From Rhizobium johnstonii 3841 (GTDB lineage: Bacteria > Pseudomonadota > Alphaproteobacteria > Rhizobiales > Rhizobiaceae): DNA of 64,000 nucleotides. This document shows positions 33,896 through 43,919 of this stretch, one piece after another. Every line of letters begins with the position of its first letter. The first letter of the stretch is position 1. Under the pieces are notes generated by a model. It was given only the letters and a program-made list of their open reading frames with translations, ran no database searches and was not told where the DNA came from. Where the stretch lies: NCBI RefSeq assembly GCF_000009265.1, contig NC_008380.1, positions 3,415,501 to 3,479,500 on the forward strand, given 5' to 3'. A program made the translations under genes and the position numbers.

Positions 33896-36052
33896 TCACC
33901 CGCTGATCAGTGCCAGCCATTGGTCCTCGTCCATCGTTTGCACACCGAGTTCGCGCGCCTTGTCGAGCTTGGAGCCGGCGCCTGGGCCGGCGACGACGAT
34001 GTCGGTCTTCTTCGAGACCGATCCCGCCACCTTGGCGCCGAGGCTTTCCGCCCTCGCCTTTGCCTCGTCGCGGGTAAGCTTTTCCAGCGAGCCGGTGAAA
34101 ACCACGGTCTTACCGGCAACCGGGCTGCCTGCCGTCTTCGGTTGTTCGGCCTCCTCGGGCGTCACCTCCTCAAGCAGTCGGGTGATCACCTCGACATTGC
34201 GTGGTTCCTTGTAGAATTCGACGATGGCCCGCGCCACGACCTCGCCGATACCTTCGATAGCGTTGAGATCGTTCCAGGCGTCGCCAGAAAGCGCCTCGGC
34301 CTCCCGCATCGCCGTCTCGAATGCCTCGTAGGTGCCATAGGAGCGCGCCAGCAGCTTCGCGGTGGTCTCGCCGACATGACGGATGCCGAGCGCGTAGATA
34401 AAGCGATGGAGCGCAATGCTGCGCCGCTCGTCGATCGCGCCATAGAGCTTGCCGACGCTGACCTTGCCGAAGCCGTCAATATTCTCCAGCTTGGTCAGCG
34501 ATTGCTGCTGACGCTTCTCCAGCGTGAAGATATCCGGCGCAGTGCGGATCTGCAGCGACGCGTCCTCGTTTTCGAAGAAGAAGTCGATCTGCTTCGAACC
34601 GAGCCCTTCAATATCGAAGGCGTTGCGCGAAACGAAATGCTTCAGATGCTCCGTCGCCTGCGCCCTGCAAATGAAGCCGCCGGTGCAGCGGGTGACCGAA
34701 TCGAGCTTTCCGGTCTTCTCATGTCTTTCACGCACGGCATGCGAACCGCAGACCGGGCAGGTCTTCGGAAATTCATAGGGCCTGGCCTCGGCCGGGCGTT
34801 TCTCCATGACGACGTCGAGTACCTGCGGAATGACGTCGCCTGCGCGCTGCACGATGACGGTATCACCAATGCGGATATCGTGCTCGTCGTCGCGGATGCG
34901 TTCGCCGCTATTGCCGATGCCCTGGATGTAATCCGCGTTGTGCAGCGTCGCATTGGTGACGACAACGCCGCCGACGGTGATCGGCGTCAAACGCGCCACA
35001 GGGGTCAAGGCGCCAGTGCGGCCAACCTGGATGTCGATATTCTCGACGATCGTGAAAGCCTGTTCGGCAGGAAACTTGTGCGCCGTCGCCCAGCGCGGCG
35101 AACGCGAGCGGAAGCCGAGACGGGCCTGCAGCTCCAGACTGTCGACCTTGTAGACGACGCCGTCGATGTCGTAGTCGAGATCCGGACGCTCAAGCCCGAT
35201 CTCGTCATAATGCGCCAGGATGTCGGCGACCGAATTCAACCGTTTCATCAGCGGATTGACCGGAAAACCCCAGTCCTTGAAGGTCTGCACCATACCGAAC
35301 TGTGTATCGGCGGGCATCTCCGACATCTCGCCCCAGGCATAAGCGAAGAATTTCAGCTTGCGGCTTGCCGTCACCTTGGCGTCGAGCTGGCGCAGCGATC
35401 CGGCGGCCGTATTACGCGGATTGACATAGGTCTGCTTGCCCTCCGCCTCCATCTGCCGGTTCAATGCCAGGAAGTCGCTCTTGGCCATATAGACTTCACC
35501 GCGGATCTCGACGACAGCGGGCACGCCCTTCGGCAGCTCGTTGGGGATCTCGGCGATGGTGCGGATATTGGCGGTGACGTTCTCGCCCGTCGTGCCGTCG
35601 CCGCGCGTCGCGGCCGTCACCAGCCTGCCGTTCTCGTAACGGATCGACATCGACAGGCCGTCGATCTTCGGCTCGGCGGTAAAGGCGATCGACTGGTCCG
35701 GCAGACGGCCGAGGAAACGATAGACGCCGGCGACGAAATCTTGCACGTCCTCCTGCGAGAAGGTGTTGTCGAGGGACAGCATCGGCCGCGCATGAACGAC
35801 GGGCGAGAACGTGACGGAGGGTGCTGCGCCGACATGCCGCGACGGGCTGTCTTCGCGGATCAACTCGGGAAACCGCACTTCCAGCGCATCGTTGCGGCGT
35901 TTCAGCGCGTCGTAATCGGCATCCGAAATTTCCGGCTGGTCCTTGCCGTGGTAGAGAGCATCGTGATGCGCGATCTCCTTTGCCAGCCGTGCGAGCTCGG
36001 CGGCGGCCTCTTCGATCGTCAACGTGTCGACGGTGGAACCTTCGGTGGGCAT
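33896..36052 (-). CDS. ligA: NAD-dependent DNA ligase
   Basis: 718 residues. Domains in order are the NMN-binding Ia domain (HHDALYHGKDQPEISDADYD), the adenylation domain with the catalytic Lys129 (KIDG), an OB fold, a four-cysteine zinc finger (CPVCGS, then CTGGFIC), helix-hairpin-helix repeats and a C-terminal BRCT (GKTVVFTGSLEKLTRDEAKA). It seals nicks in replication and repair using NAD. It is the last gene of the lpxC-bamD-recN group and is 112 bases from the preceding hypothetical gene. Confidence 0.97.
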   Translation of the reverse strand: MPTEGSTVDTLTIEEAAAELARLAKEIAHHDALYHGKDQPEISDADYDALKRRNDALEVRFPELIREDSPSRHVGAAPSVTFSPVVHARPMLSLDNTFSQEDVQDFVAGVYRFLGRLPDQSIAFTAEPKIDGLSMSIRYENGRLVTAATRGDGTTGENVTANIRTIAEIPNELPKGVPAVVEIRGEVYMAKSDFLALNRQMEAEGKQTYVNPRNTAAGSLRQLDAKVTASRKLKFFAYAWGEMSEMPADTQFGMVQTFKDWGFPVNPLMKRLNSVADILAHYDEIGLERPDLDYDIDGVVYKVDSLELQARLGFRSRSPRWATAHKFPAEQAFTIVENIDIQVGRTGALTPVARLTPITVGGVVVTNATLHNADYIQGIGNSGERIRDDEHDIRIGDTVIVQRAGDVIPQVLDVVMEKRPAEARPYEFPKTCPVCGSHAVRERHEKTGKLDSVTRCTGGFICRAQATEHLKHFVSRNAFDIEGLGSKQIDFFFENEDASLQIRTAPDIFTLEKRQQQSLTKLENIDGFGKVSVGKLYGAIDERRSIALHRFIYALGIRHVGETTAKLLARSYGTYEAFETAMREAEALSGDAWNDLNAIEGIGEVVARAIVEFYKEPRNVEVITRLLEEVTPEEAEQPKTAGSPVAGKTVVFTGSLEKLTRDEAKARAESLGAKVAGSVSKKTDIVVAGPGAGSKLDKARELGVQTMDEDQWLALISG

Positions 36053-36164
36053 GAAACATCACTCCAGAGAATCTGGCCAGAAAATCTGGATTGTTTTTAG
36101 AGCAAAATTGCCGGATGAAAAGAGAGACTGGATATCCGGCCTCGGCAAGATCGCTCTCCCCGGC

Positions 36165-36692
36165 CTATTCCCAATCCCGCGCATTGAGTAGCCGAATGCC
36201 GCTGACATGCAGGCCGGTGCTCCAGAGGCTCTTCAGCGGCTGCAGACTATCGACCACCCGAAGCTCGACCCTGCGCGGCGCAAACTCTCGGTCGAGCCGC
36301 GAGATGGCGGTCCTCTCTATGGGAATGACGCGTCTGCGCGCCACCCACATGCCCGCATCACCCAGATTCTCGAAGCCCTCGGCCGGCATCTCGTAACGAT
36401 GAATCGTCTCCGCTTCGAGCCTTTCCAGCCAACGGCGCTCGACGTAGGCGACGGCGCGCCAGTCGCCGAGCCAGTATCGCCGTTCGGCCTCCGGCGTATT
36501 GGCTGTCGCCCAGAGGAGGATGCGGGGACAATCGCGCGGAAAGAGATACATGAAATCATGATCGGCATCGATTGCCCAGACGAGCGGACCGTTCAGCCAT
36601 TCCCGGCCGGGCGCACGGGCAGACGGGATGCGAACCGGGCGTGGCTCGAACGCCGCGATACCGGCATCGTCGCTGAAATGGAAAAGTCGCAT
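36165..36692 (-). CDS. Hypothetical protein (DUF6886-like)
   Basis: 175 residues, soluble, with no signal peptide or membrane segment. It starts MRLFHFSDDAGIAAFEPRPV and contains LVWAIDADHDFMYLFPRDCPRI and WRAVAYVERRWLERLE. I recall such sequences as the DUF6886 family but am not certain. It lies between recN and ligA on the same strand (gaps of 94 and 112 bases), so it may belong to that repair-related group. The function is unknown. Confidence 0.75.
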   Translation of the reverse strand: MRLFHFSDDAGIAAFEPRPVRIPSARAPGREWLNGPLVWAIDADHDFMYLFPRDCPRILLWATANTPEAERRYWLGDWRAVAYVERRWLERLEAETIHRYEMPAEGFENLGDAGMWVARRRVIPIERTAISRLDREFAPRRVELRVVDSLQPLKSLWSTGLHVSGIRLLNARDWE

Positions 36693-36786
36693 GGCTTGGG
36701 CTCGCCGCCGATCGGGAAGCTTCAGCGCATATCGCGCCGCGGGATGATTGTCATCCCGCCTGCCTAAGCGGAAAGAGCATCGGAAA

Positions 36787-38460
36787 TTAGCCGTTGCCGG
36801 CTAGCAGCCGCTTCGCTGCCGCCCTCGCCTCTTCGGTGACCGAAGCTCCGGCCAGCATACGGGCGATCTCCTCGGTGCGGTCCTTCTGCGCCATCGTCGC
36901 GACGCGCGTGGCAATCTTTTCCGAACCGTCGGCCGACGGCCCCTTGGAAATCAAGAGATGCGTCGCCGCCCGCGCCGCGACTTGCGGCGCATGCGTGACC
37001 GACAACACCTGCACACGCTCGGACAGCCGCTTCAGCCGCTGGCCGATCGCATCGGCCACCGCGCCGCCGACGCCGGTGTCGATTTCGTCGAAGACCAGCG
37101 TCGGGGCCGATCCGCGATCGGCGAGCGCCACCTTCAGCGCCAGCAGGAAACGCGAGAGTTCGCCGCCCGAGGCGACCTTCATGATCGAGCCCGGTCGCGT
37201 GCCCGGATTAGTCTGAACATGGAACTCGACGACGTCGATGCCTTCGGCGAGCGCCTCGCCGGCATCCGTGGTGATCTCCACCATGAAACGGGCGCGTTCG
37301 AGCTTCAGCGCCGGCAGCTCGGCCATGACGGCCCCAGCCAGTGCGGTGCCGGCATGATGGCGCTTGTCGGAGAGCGAGCGCGCCGCCGCATCGTAATTTT
37401 CCCGCGCTAGGCCGACCTCCGCGTCGAGCCGAGCAAGCCGCTCCTCGCCCGCGTCGAGATCGGCAAGATCGGCGATCATGCGCACGGCAAGCGCCGGCAG
37501 TTCGGTGACAGGCACAGAATATTTGCGCGAGGCGGCCCTGAGCGCGAAAAGCCGCTCCTCCACCCGCTCCAGCTCCCTGGGATCGTATTCGGTCTTGCGC
37601 AGTGCCGCTTCGACTTCCATCTGCGCGTTGGAAAGCTGGTCGAGCGCGGCATCGAGCAGCGTCACAGTGTCTTCGAGCAGTCCCGGCGCCTCATGGCTCT
37701 TGCGCTCCAGCCGGCGCACCAGCGAGGCGATATGGGGCACCGGCGAGGCATTGCCGTTCAGGAATTCGGACGCCTCGGCAATATCGCCGGCGATTCGCTC
37801 GGCTTTCATCATCTTCTGCCGGCGATCGGCGAGTTCTTCCTCCTCGCCGTCCTGCGGCGAGAGCTTCTCGAGTTCCTCGACGGAAGAGCGCAGATAGTCG
37901 GCTTCGCGCGCCGCACTTTCCACCTTCTCGCGGTGCTTCTTCAGCGTCCGCTCGCTGTCGCGCCACAGGCGATAGAGCTGGGAGATCTCCGAAACCTCGT
38001 CGGTGAGGCCGGCGAAGGCATCGAGCAGCGTGCGGTGGGCATTGGTGTCGACAAGGGCGCGATCGTCGTGCTGTCCGTGGATTTCGACCAGCATCTGACC
38101 GGCCTGGCGCATCAGCTGCACGCTGACCGGCTGGTCGTTGACATAGGCCTTAGTGCGCCCATCCGCCGACTGCTGGCGACGGAAGATCAGGTCGCCCTCG
38201 TCATCGATGCCGTTTTCGCGCAGGAGGGTGCGGGCGCCGTGTTCCATGCCGACGTCGAACACCGCCGTCACCTGGCCCTTGTCCTCGCCATGGCGCACCA
38301 GGCCGCCGTCGCCGCGTCCACCGAGCGCCAGCGACAGGCTGTCGAGCAGGATGGATTTACCTGCCCCGGTCTCGCCCGTCAGCACGGAGAGGCCGGTCTC
38401 GAAGGCAAGATCCAGCCGCTCGATCAGGACGATATCGCGGATCGAAAGCTGGATCAGCAT
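36787..38460 (-). CDS. recN: DNA repair protein RecN
   Basis: About 557 residues from the ATG at 38460. The SMC-like layout has Walker A GETGAGKS at 29-36, a long central coiled coil (about 150-370), and a C-terminal half with the signature SGGELSRFLLALKVAL and Walker B LVFDEIDTGVGG. It helps join broken DNA ends in double-strand-break repair. It starts five bases after the bamD stop, so the two are probably cotranscribed. Confidence 0.96.
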   Translation of the reverse strand: MLIQLSIRDIVLIERLDLAFETGLSVLTGETGAGKSILLDSLSLALGGRGDGGLVRHGEDKGQVTAVFDVGMEHGARTLLRENGIDDEGDLIFRRQQSADGRTKAYVNDQPVSVQLMRQAGQMLVEIHGQHDDRALVDTNAHRTLLDAFAGLTDEVSEISQLYRLWRDSERTLKKHREKVESAAREADYLRSSVEELEKLSPQDGEEEELADRRQKMMKAERIAGDIAEASEFLNGNASPVPHIASLVRRLERKSHEAPGLLEDTVTLLDAALDQLSNAQMEVEAALRKTEYDPRELERVEERLFALRAASRKYSVPVTELPALAVRMIADLADLDAGEERLARLDAEVGLARENYDAAARSLSDKRHHAGTALAGAVMAELPALKLERARFMVEITTDAGEALAEGIDVVEFHVQTNPGTRPGSIMKVASGGELSRFLLALKVALADRGSAPTLVFDEIDTGVGGAVADAIGQRLKRLSERVQVLSVTHAPQVAARAATHLLISKGPSADGSEKIATRVATMAQKDRTEEIARMLAGASVTEEARAAAKRLLAGNG

Positions 38461-38465
38461 TGGCC

Positions 38466-39311
38466 TCAGGAACCGAGAAGAAGTTTCTTGCCCGCTGCGG
38501 CGATCCACGAGCCCTTGTTTTCACGCGGCTCGGCACCGCCGCTCTGCAGCAGCTTGTAGGAATCAGCATACCACTGGCTGTCGGGATAATTGTGACCGAG
38601 AACGGCAGCGGCTGTCTGCGCCTCGTCGACGATGCCCATGGCGTAATAAGCCTCGACGAGACGCGCTAGGGCCTCTTCGATCTGGTTCGTATTCGGGTAT
38701 TTCTCGACGACGATACGGAAGCGCGAGATCGCAGCGAGATATTCCTTCCGCTCCATGTAGTAGCGGCCGATCTGCATTTCCTTGCCGGCGAGCTGGTCGC
38801 GCGAAAAGCGGATCTTGGCCTGTGCGTCGTCGACATATTCGGAGTTCGGATAGTTGTCGATGACGGCCTGCATCGCCTCGATCGTCTTGGCCGAGGCGCG
38901 CTGGTCCTGCGTCACGTCGACGATCTGCTTGGAATAGGTGAGACCAATGAGATACTGCACATAGGCGGCATCCTGGGATTTCGGATATTGCGACATGTAG
39001 CGGTTGCCGGAAGCAAGCGCATCGTCTAAACGGCCCTGGCGGTATTTGACGAAGGTGCTCATCACGAGCGCTTTGCGCGCCCATTCGGAAAAAGGATTCT
39101 CGCGGTCGATCGCGTCGAACTTGCGCGCCGCTTCCGCCATGTTGCCGGCCTTCATATTGGCCAGGCCCTGGGTGTAGAGCACGTCAGGCGGATCGGTTTC
39201 GAGACCGAGCTTGGTGATGTCGATGTCGGGATCCGACTGGCAACCGGAGATCAAGGCGCCTGCGCTGAGCACCAGAAGCGATGCGAACAAAGCGCGCGCT
39301 GTCTTCATCAT
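38466..39311 (-). CDS. bamD: Outer membrane assembly lipoprotein BamD
   Basis: About 281 residues from the ATG at 39311. A lipoprotein signal leads to Cys24 (LISGCQSDPD), followed by tetratricopeptide-like repeats (WARKALVMSTFVKYRQGRLD, YIEEALARLVEAYYAMG-like). It is the essential partner of BamA in inserting outer-membrane proteins. AGGA lies nine bases before this ATG. The in-frame upstream extension to 39377 would precede the signal peptide and is rejected. It is followed closely by recN. Confidence 0.95.
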   Translation of the reverse strand: MMKTARALFASLLVLSAGALISGCQSDPDIDITKLGLETDPPDVLYTQGLANMKAGNMAEAARKFDAIDRENPFSEWARKALVMSTFVKYRQGRLDDALASGNRYMSQYPKSQDAAYVQYLIGLTYSKQIVDVTQDQRASAKTIEAMQAVIDNYPNSEYVDDAQAKIRFSRDQLAGKEMQIGRYYMERKEYLAAISRFRIVVEKYPNTNQIEEALARLVEAYYAMGIVDEAQTAAAVLGHNYPDSQWYADSYKLLQSGGAEPRENKGSWIAAAGKKLLLGS

Positions 39312-39540
39312 ACCTTCAGATCCTGCATAACCCATTCGAAAGAACCCCACTGCCGCCGCTCGCTCCACGGCAGCCACGCCTCGCTGGCGTTTCTAGCCAC
39401 AAATGTGCATCAAGAGCAACGCAATGATAAGGCATTAACGCATTTTTGTGGCAACGACCGCAGAAATGACCGGGCTTTTCATCTTCTTCCGGATCTGTGG
39501 CAGCCAGAGCATCGGTTATCGCCGCATACGCGGCCGGACA

Positions 39541-39570
39541 TAAAAAAACCGCCTCCGGGAAAGAGGCGGC
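39541..39570 (-). terminator. Rho-independent terminator of lpxC
   Basis: On the minus strand a 7-bp stem (CCGCCTC / GAGGCGG) with a 7-base loop is followed by seven T. It begins about 25 bases past the lpxC stop. Confidence 0.85.
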
Positions 39571-39594
39571 CTGGTCTTGAGAATATGCTGGAGG

Positions 39595-40551
39595 TCATGC
39601 CGACCAGGGAGCGAATTCCGAAGCACTGACCGCGATCAGTTCGCGGGCAGCGACGCGCTGGCGCGGCGTCGACGTCTCGACCACCTCGTAGGCGGAGGAA
39701 TCGGCGAGCAGCGCCTTCAGCGCATTGGCGTTCATCTTGTGACCGCCGCGATAGGAACGGTAGCAGCCGATGAACTGGGCGCCGGCAAGCGACAGATCGC
39801 CGACGGCATCGAGCGTCTTGTGGCGGACGAATTCGTCCTTGGCGTAACGCAGTCCTTCGACGTTGATGACGGTGTTGTCGTCCGAAATGACGACGGAATT
39901 TTCGAGTGAAGAGCCGAGCGCGTGGCCCGACGCCCAGAGACGTTCGACATCGCGCATGAAGCCGAAGGTGCGGGCGCGGGAAAGCTCGGCCTTGAAGACG
40001 GCGGCGGTCATATCGCCAGCCCACTTCTGCCGGCCAATCAGCGGGCAATCGAAATCGATCTCGACTTCGAAGCGCGTGCCGTCATAGGGGCGGAATTCGC
40101 TCCAGGAGCCGCCATGCTCGATTCGCACCGGCTTGGTGATACGGATATAGCGGCGCTTGACGCCGAGCGAGACGAGACCGACCTGCTCGATCGCCTCAAC
40201 GAAGGGCAGCGAGCTGCCGTCCATGATCGGCATTTCGGAACCCTGCACCTCGATCACCACATTGTCGAGGCCGAGCGCATAGACGGCGGCCATGACATGC
40301 TCGATTGTCGCGACCGAATGGGCGGGCGAGAAGCCGAGTACGGTGCAGAGGTCGGTATTGCCGACCTGCGAGGAAACGGCCTTGAGTTCGGTGATGTCGC
40401 CATTGTCATGCAGGCGCTGGAAAACGACGCCGGTGCCCGATTCGGCCGGGTTCAGGGTGATCGAAACGTCAGCGCCCGAATGGACCCCGATGCCCGAAAG
40501 CGTCACGGGACGCGATACCGTCGTTTGAAAACCCAGCAAGCCAATTGCCAT
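39595..40551 (-). CDS. lpxC: UDP-3-O-acyl-N-acetylglucosamine deacetylase
   Basis: 318 residues, normal length. The zinc ligands are His85 (ATIEHVMAA), His244 and Asp248 (RHKTLDAVGD), with a catalytic His271 (YRGGHKMNAN). It performs the first committed step of lipid A synthesis in the cytoplasm. It lies between ftsZ and bamD with its own terminator, the usual position in Rhizobiales. About 260 bases separate it from the ftsZ stop, enough for its own promoter. Confidence 0.97.
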   Translation of the reverse strand: MAIGLLGFQTTVSRPVTLSGIGVHSGADVSITLNPAESGTGVVFQRLHDNGDITELKAVSSQVGNTDLCTVLGFSPAHSVATIEHVMAAVYALGLDNVVIEVQGSEMPIMDGSSLPFVEAIEQVGLVSLGVKRRYIRITKPVRIEHGGSWSEFRPYDGTRFEVEIDFDCPLIGRQKWAGDMTAAVFKAELSRARTFGFMRDVERLWASGHALGSSLENSVVISDDNTVINVEGLRYAKDEFVRHKTLDAVGDLSLAGAQFIGCYRSYRGGHKMNANALKALLADSSAYEVVETSTPRQRVAARELIAVSASEFAPWSA

Positions 40552-40766
40552 AAATTCTGCCTCTATTCTTCCGCACCGGCGGTCTGTCCGATCGGCGCGG
40601 TCATCGTTTATTCTGCAGCCGGAGCCTGTCGAAAGGTCTCCTGGGGCAGTTTCGTTGCACCATACTTACGTGCGCCGGCGCTCCAATCCAAATCACTGTT
40701 TCTTTCGCTTTGTTACGAAGTCACCCGATTGAAATCATTTGCGAATCACGGGCTGAAAAACAGCAA

Positions 40767-40790
40767 TGCCCGGGACCTTGATCCCGGGCA
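40767..40790 (-). terminator. Probable terminator of ftsZ
   Basis: A 9-bp perfect GC stem (TGCCCGGGA / TCCCGGGCA) with a 6-base loop is followed on the minus strand by TTGCTGTTTTTCAG. It sits about 25 bases past the ftsZ stop. Confidence 0.7.
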
Positions 40791-40812
40791 TGAGAGGTGT
40801 CGAAGCACGGCC

Positions 40813-42531
40813 TCAGTTTGACTGGCGACGCAGGAATGCCGGGATTTCCAGCTGGTCGTCTTCCTGCATCATCCGGGCCTGCGGAACCGAGCGACCCTGG
40901 TCGTCGAGGTTGCCGCGACGCGGTGCGTAGAGGCTTGCCTCCGGCGACAGCGGACGGCGCTGCTGCGAAGCGGCCGGCGGTGCTGCGGTCATATCGGTGG
41001 CAACGGCGTCGTCGTCGCGGCGGCCAAGCGAATTGGTGATTCGCTTGAGCAGACCCATCGGACCGCGCTCCTCAGCCGCATGCGCGGAAGCCGGCTGCGT
41101 GCGGTGGTCGAGTTCGGCCTGGACGACCGGCGGGAAATCCTCGACCTTCGGCATGCGCATCGGTTCGGGCGCCTGGCGGATGGTCGGCTCCTGCCGAACC
41201 GGCTGCTGCTGGACCGGCTGGCTGATGACCGGCTGGCTCATGACGGGCGCCGGAGCCTGCTGCTGCACCGGTGCCGGACGCATTGCCGGAGCTTCCGGTG
41301 CAGGCGCGAAGATCTTGCTCTGCGGACGGAAGGTTTCCTGTTGGGCCGCCTGCTGCTGCAGCGGTGCGGCAGCACGCGGGGCCGGAATTTCGAGCTCGCG
41401 TTCCATCTCGGCTTCGCGGATGGTCTGTGCGATCGGATCCATGGCCTTCGGTGCCTGCATCACGGGGGCAGGCTGAACTGCGGCCGCTGCCGGAGCAACA
41501 GCCGCCGAGGGACGGATAGCGGGCCTTGCTGCCGGCTGGAGGTTCCGCTCGGCGGCTTCGTTCATCGCCCGGTCGATGCCGGTTGCGACGACCGAGACGC
41601 GGATGATGCCTTCGAGCGATTCGTCGAAGGTGGCGCCGAGGATGATGTTGGCGTCAGGATCGACTTCCTCGCGGATGCGGGTCGCGGCTTCGTCGACTTC
41701 GAAGAGGGTGAGGTCGCGACCGCCGGTGATGGAGATCAGCAGGCCCTGGGCGCCCTTCATCGAGGTTTCGTCAAGCAGCGGGTTGGCGATCGCAGCCTCT
41801 GCGGCCTGCAGCGCGCGGCCGGAGCCGGAGGCTTCGCCGGTGCCCATCATCGCGCGGCCCATCTCGCGCATCACCGAGCGGACGTCGGCGAAGTCGAGGT
41901 TGATGAGGCCTTCCTTGACCATCAGGTCGGTAATGCAGGCAACGCCCGAATAGAGAACCTGGTCAGCCATGGCGAAGGCATCGGCGAAGGTCGTCTTGTC
42001 GTTGGCAATGCGGAAGAGGTTCTGGTTCGGAATGACGATCAGCGTATCGACAGACTTCTGCAGTTCCTGGATGCCCATCTCGGCCAGGCGCATGCGGCGC
42101 CCGCCTTCGAAATGGAACGGCTTGGTGACGACGCCGACCGTCAGGATACCCTTGTTGCGGGCCGCCTGTGCGACAACTGGAGCAGCACCGGTGCCGGTGC
42201 CGCCGCCCATGCCGGCGGTGACGAAGCACATATGCGTGCCGTTCAGGTGATCGACGATCTCGTCGATGCACTCCTCGGCGGCCGCACGGCCGACCTCCGG
42301 CTGCGAGCCGGCACCGAGGCCTTCGGTGACGTTGACGCCGAGCTGGATGATGCGCTCGGCCTTCGTCATCGTCAGCGCCTGCGCATCCGTGTTGGCGACG
42401 ACGAAGTCGACGCCCTGGAGGCCGGCGGTAATCATGTTGTTGACGGCATTGCCGCCACCGCCGCCAACGCCGAACACGGTGATGCGCGGCTTCAGCTCTG
42501 TGATGTCAGGCTTTTGCAGCTTGATGGTCAT
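40813..42531 (-). CDS. ftsZ: Cell division protein FtsZ
   Basis: About 572 residues from the ATG at 42531. The GTPase core carries the tubulin signature GGGTGTG at 109-115 and the GGGGGNAVNN start. A very long Q/P/A-rich linker (about 330-555) follows, ending in the conserved C-terminal peptide DDQLEIPAFLRRQ that binds FtsA and other partners. It polymerises into the division ring at midcell. The extended linker is typical of Rhizobiales FtsZ. It follows ftsA by 56 bases. Confidence 0.97.
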   Translation of the reverse strand: MTIKLQKPDITELKPRITVFGVGGGGGNAVNNMITAGLQGVDFVVANTDAQALTMTKAERIIQLGVNVTEGLGAGSQPEVGRAAAEECIDEIVDHLNGTHMCFVTAGMGGGTGTGAAPVVAQAARNKGILTVGVVTKPFHFEGGRRMRLAEMGIQELQKSVDTLIVIPNQNLFRIANDKTTFADAFAMADQVLYSGVACITDLMVKEGLINLDFADVRSVMREMGRAMMGTGEASGSGRALQAAEAAIANPLLDETSMKGAQGLLISITGGRDLTLFEVDEAATRIREEVDPDANIILGATFDESLEGIIRVSVVATGIDRAMNEAAERNLQPAARPAIRPSAAVAPAAAAVQPAPVMQAPKAMDPIAQTIREAEMERELEIPAPRAAAPLQQQAAQQETFRPQSKIFAPAPEAPAMRPAPVQQQAPAPVMSQPVISQPVQQQPVRQEPTIRQAPEPMRMPKVEDFPPVVQAELDHRTQPASAHAAEERGPMGLLKRITNSLGRRDDDAVATDMTAAPPAASQQRRPLSPEASLYAPRRGNLDDQGRSVPQARMMQEDDQLEIPAFLRRQSN

Positions 42532-42587
42532 GGTACCTGTTCCTTCTCTCTCTGGCCGCATCGCCACGCCGGCCAATTACGCAAATT

Positions 42588-43919
42588 TCAGAAGCTTTCC
42601 TTCAGCCACTGGCCCATGCGGGCTATGCGGCTGTTATTTCCCCCAAGCGACATGAGCAGACCGCTCTGTGACGCATGTGTCTCCATGTCCGCGACTTGCG
42701 GATAGATCATCAGGCCGACGGCCGTCGAAAAGGCCGGGCCCTTGGCCGCCGTCGGCAGCCCCGAGACGCCCATCGGACGGCCGATGCGGACGTTGCGGGC
42801 AAGGATGCGGCGCGCCACGTCGGCAAGGCCGGTCAGTTGGCTCGCCCCGCCGGTCAGCACCACGCGCTTGCCGACGATCGGGCTGAAGCCTGAGCGCTGG
42901 ATACGGTCGCGGATCAGTTCCATCGTCTCCTCGATTCGGGCCGATACGATGCGCGAAACCAGCGCCCGCGGCACCTGCGACGGCTGGTCGCGATCGTCCT
43001 CGCCGATCGGCGGGATCGAGATCAGCTCGCGCTCGTCGGAAGAATTCGAAAGGGCCGAGGCGTGCACGACCTTCAGCCGCTCCGCATCCTCGATGCGGGT
43101 CGAAAGGCCGCGCGCCAGGTCGGTGGTGACGTGATGGCCGCCGAGGCCGACGGCATCCGTATGAACGAGCTTGCCCTCGGCAAAGACCGAAATCGTCGTC
43201 GTGCCGCCGCCCATGTCGATCGCCGCACAGCCAAGTTCGACCTCGTCGTCGACGAGAGCCGCAAGGCCCGATGCATAGGGCGTCGCGACGATGCCCTCGA
43301 CCGACAGATGCGCGCGGTTGACGCTAAGCTCGAGGTTCTTCAGCGCCGAGCGTTCCGCCGTGACGACATGCATGTCGACGCCGAGTGCATCGCCATACAT
43401 CGCCAGCGGATCGCGGATGCCGCGCTCGCCGTCGAGCGAGAATCCGGTCGCCAGCGAATGCAGCACCGAACGGTCCTGGCGCAGCGACTGCTGGCAGGCG
43501 GCCGACAGCACCTTCTTCAGATCGTTGAGCTCAACTTCCTGGCCGCCGAGATCGATCGTCGCCGTGTAGATGTCGCTGCCGAGACGGCCGGCCGTCAGGT
43601 TGACGATCAGGCTTTCGACTGTCAGCCCCGCCATGCGCTCGGCCGCATCAACGGCGAGACGGATGACGCCTTCCAGCGCGTCGAGATCGGCGATGACGCC
43701 GGTCTTGATGCCGCGGGAACGCTGGTGGCCGATGCCGATGATCTCGATATTGTGCGTGCGGCCCGGCAGGATCTGGCTTTCCTCGCGCGGCGTCAGCCGG
43801 CCGATCATGCAGACGACCTTGGTCGAACCGATGTCGAGCACCGAAACGACATGTGACCGCTTCGACGAAAGCGGCTTCAGGCGCGGCAATCCGAAATGGG
43901 ATGAACCGAACAAGCTCAT
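42588..43919 (-). CDS. ftsA: Cell division protein FtsA
   Basis: 443 residues, actin-like fold: VVSVLDIGSTKVVCMIGRL (phosphate 1), DMGGGTTTISVFAEGKL (phosphate 2) and VVLTGGASQLTGL (adenosine site). A C-terminal amphipathic helix (RIARMGQWLKESF) anchors it to the membrane. It ties FtsZ filaments to the inner face of the membrane. Its start overlaps the ftsQ stop by ATGA, implying translational coupling. Confidence 0.96.
   Translation of the reverse strand: MSLFGSSHFGLPRLKPLSSKRSHVVSVLDIGSTKVVCMIGRLTPREESQILPGRTHNIEIIGIGHQRSRGIKTGVIADLDALEGVIRLAVDAAERMAGLTVESLIVNLTAGRLGSDIYTATIDLGGQEVELNDLKKVLSAACQQSLRQDRSVLHSLATGFSLDGERGIRDPLAMYGDALGVDMHVVTAERSALKNLELSVNRAHLSVEGIVATPYASGLAALVDDEVELGCAAIDMGGGTTTISVFAEGKLVHTDAVGLGGHHVTTDLARGLSTRIEDAERLKVVHASALSNSSDERELISIPPIGEDDRDQPSQVPRALVSRIVSARIEETMELIRDRIQRSGFSPIVGKRVVLTGGASQLTGLADVARRILARNVRIGRPMGVSGLPTAAKGPAFSTAVGLMIYPQVADMETHASQSGLLMSLGGNNSRIARMGQWLKESF

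Noticed and set aside
33827..36100. 757-codon open frame antisense to ligA
   Set aside because: It mirrors ligA codon structure in GC-rich DNA, has a low-complexity His/Arg/Asp-rich translation and matches no family.
41000..41520. Repetitive Q/P/A-rich stretch suspected as an inserted repeat
   Set aside because: It is the in-frame linker of FtsZ, which is long in Rhizobiales.
41080..42705. 541-codon open frame antisense to ftsZ
   Set aside because: Shadow of the ftsZ reading frame.
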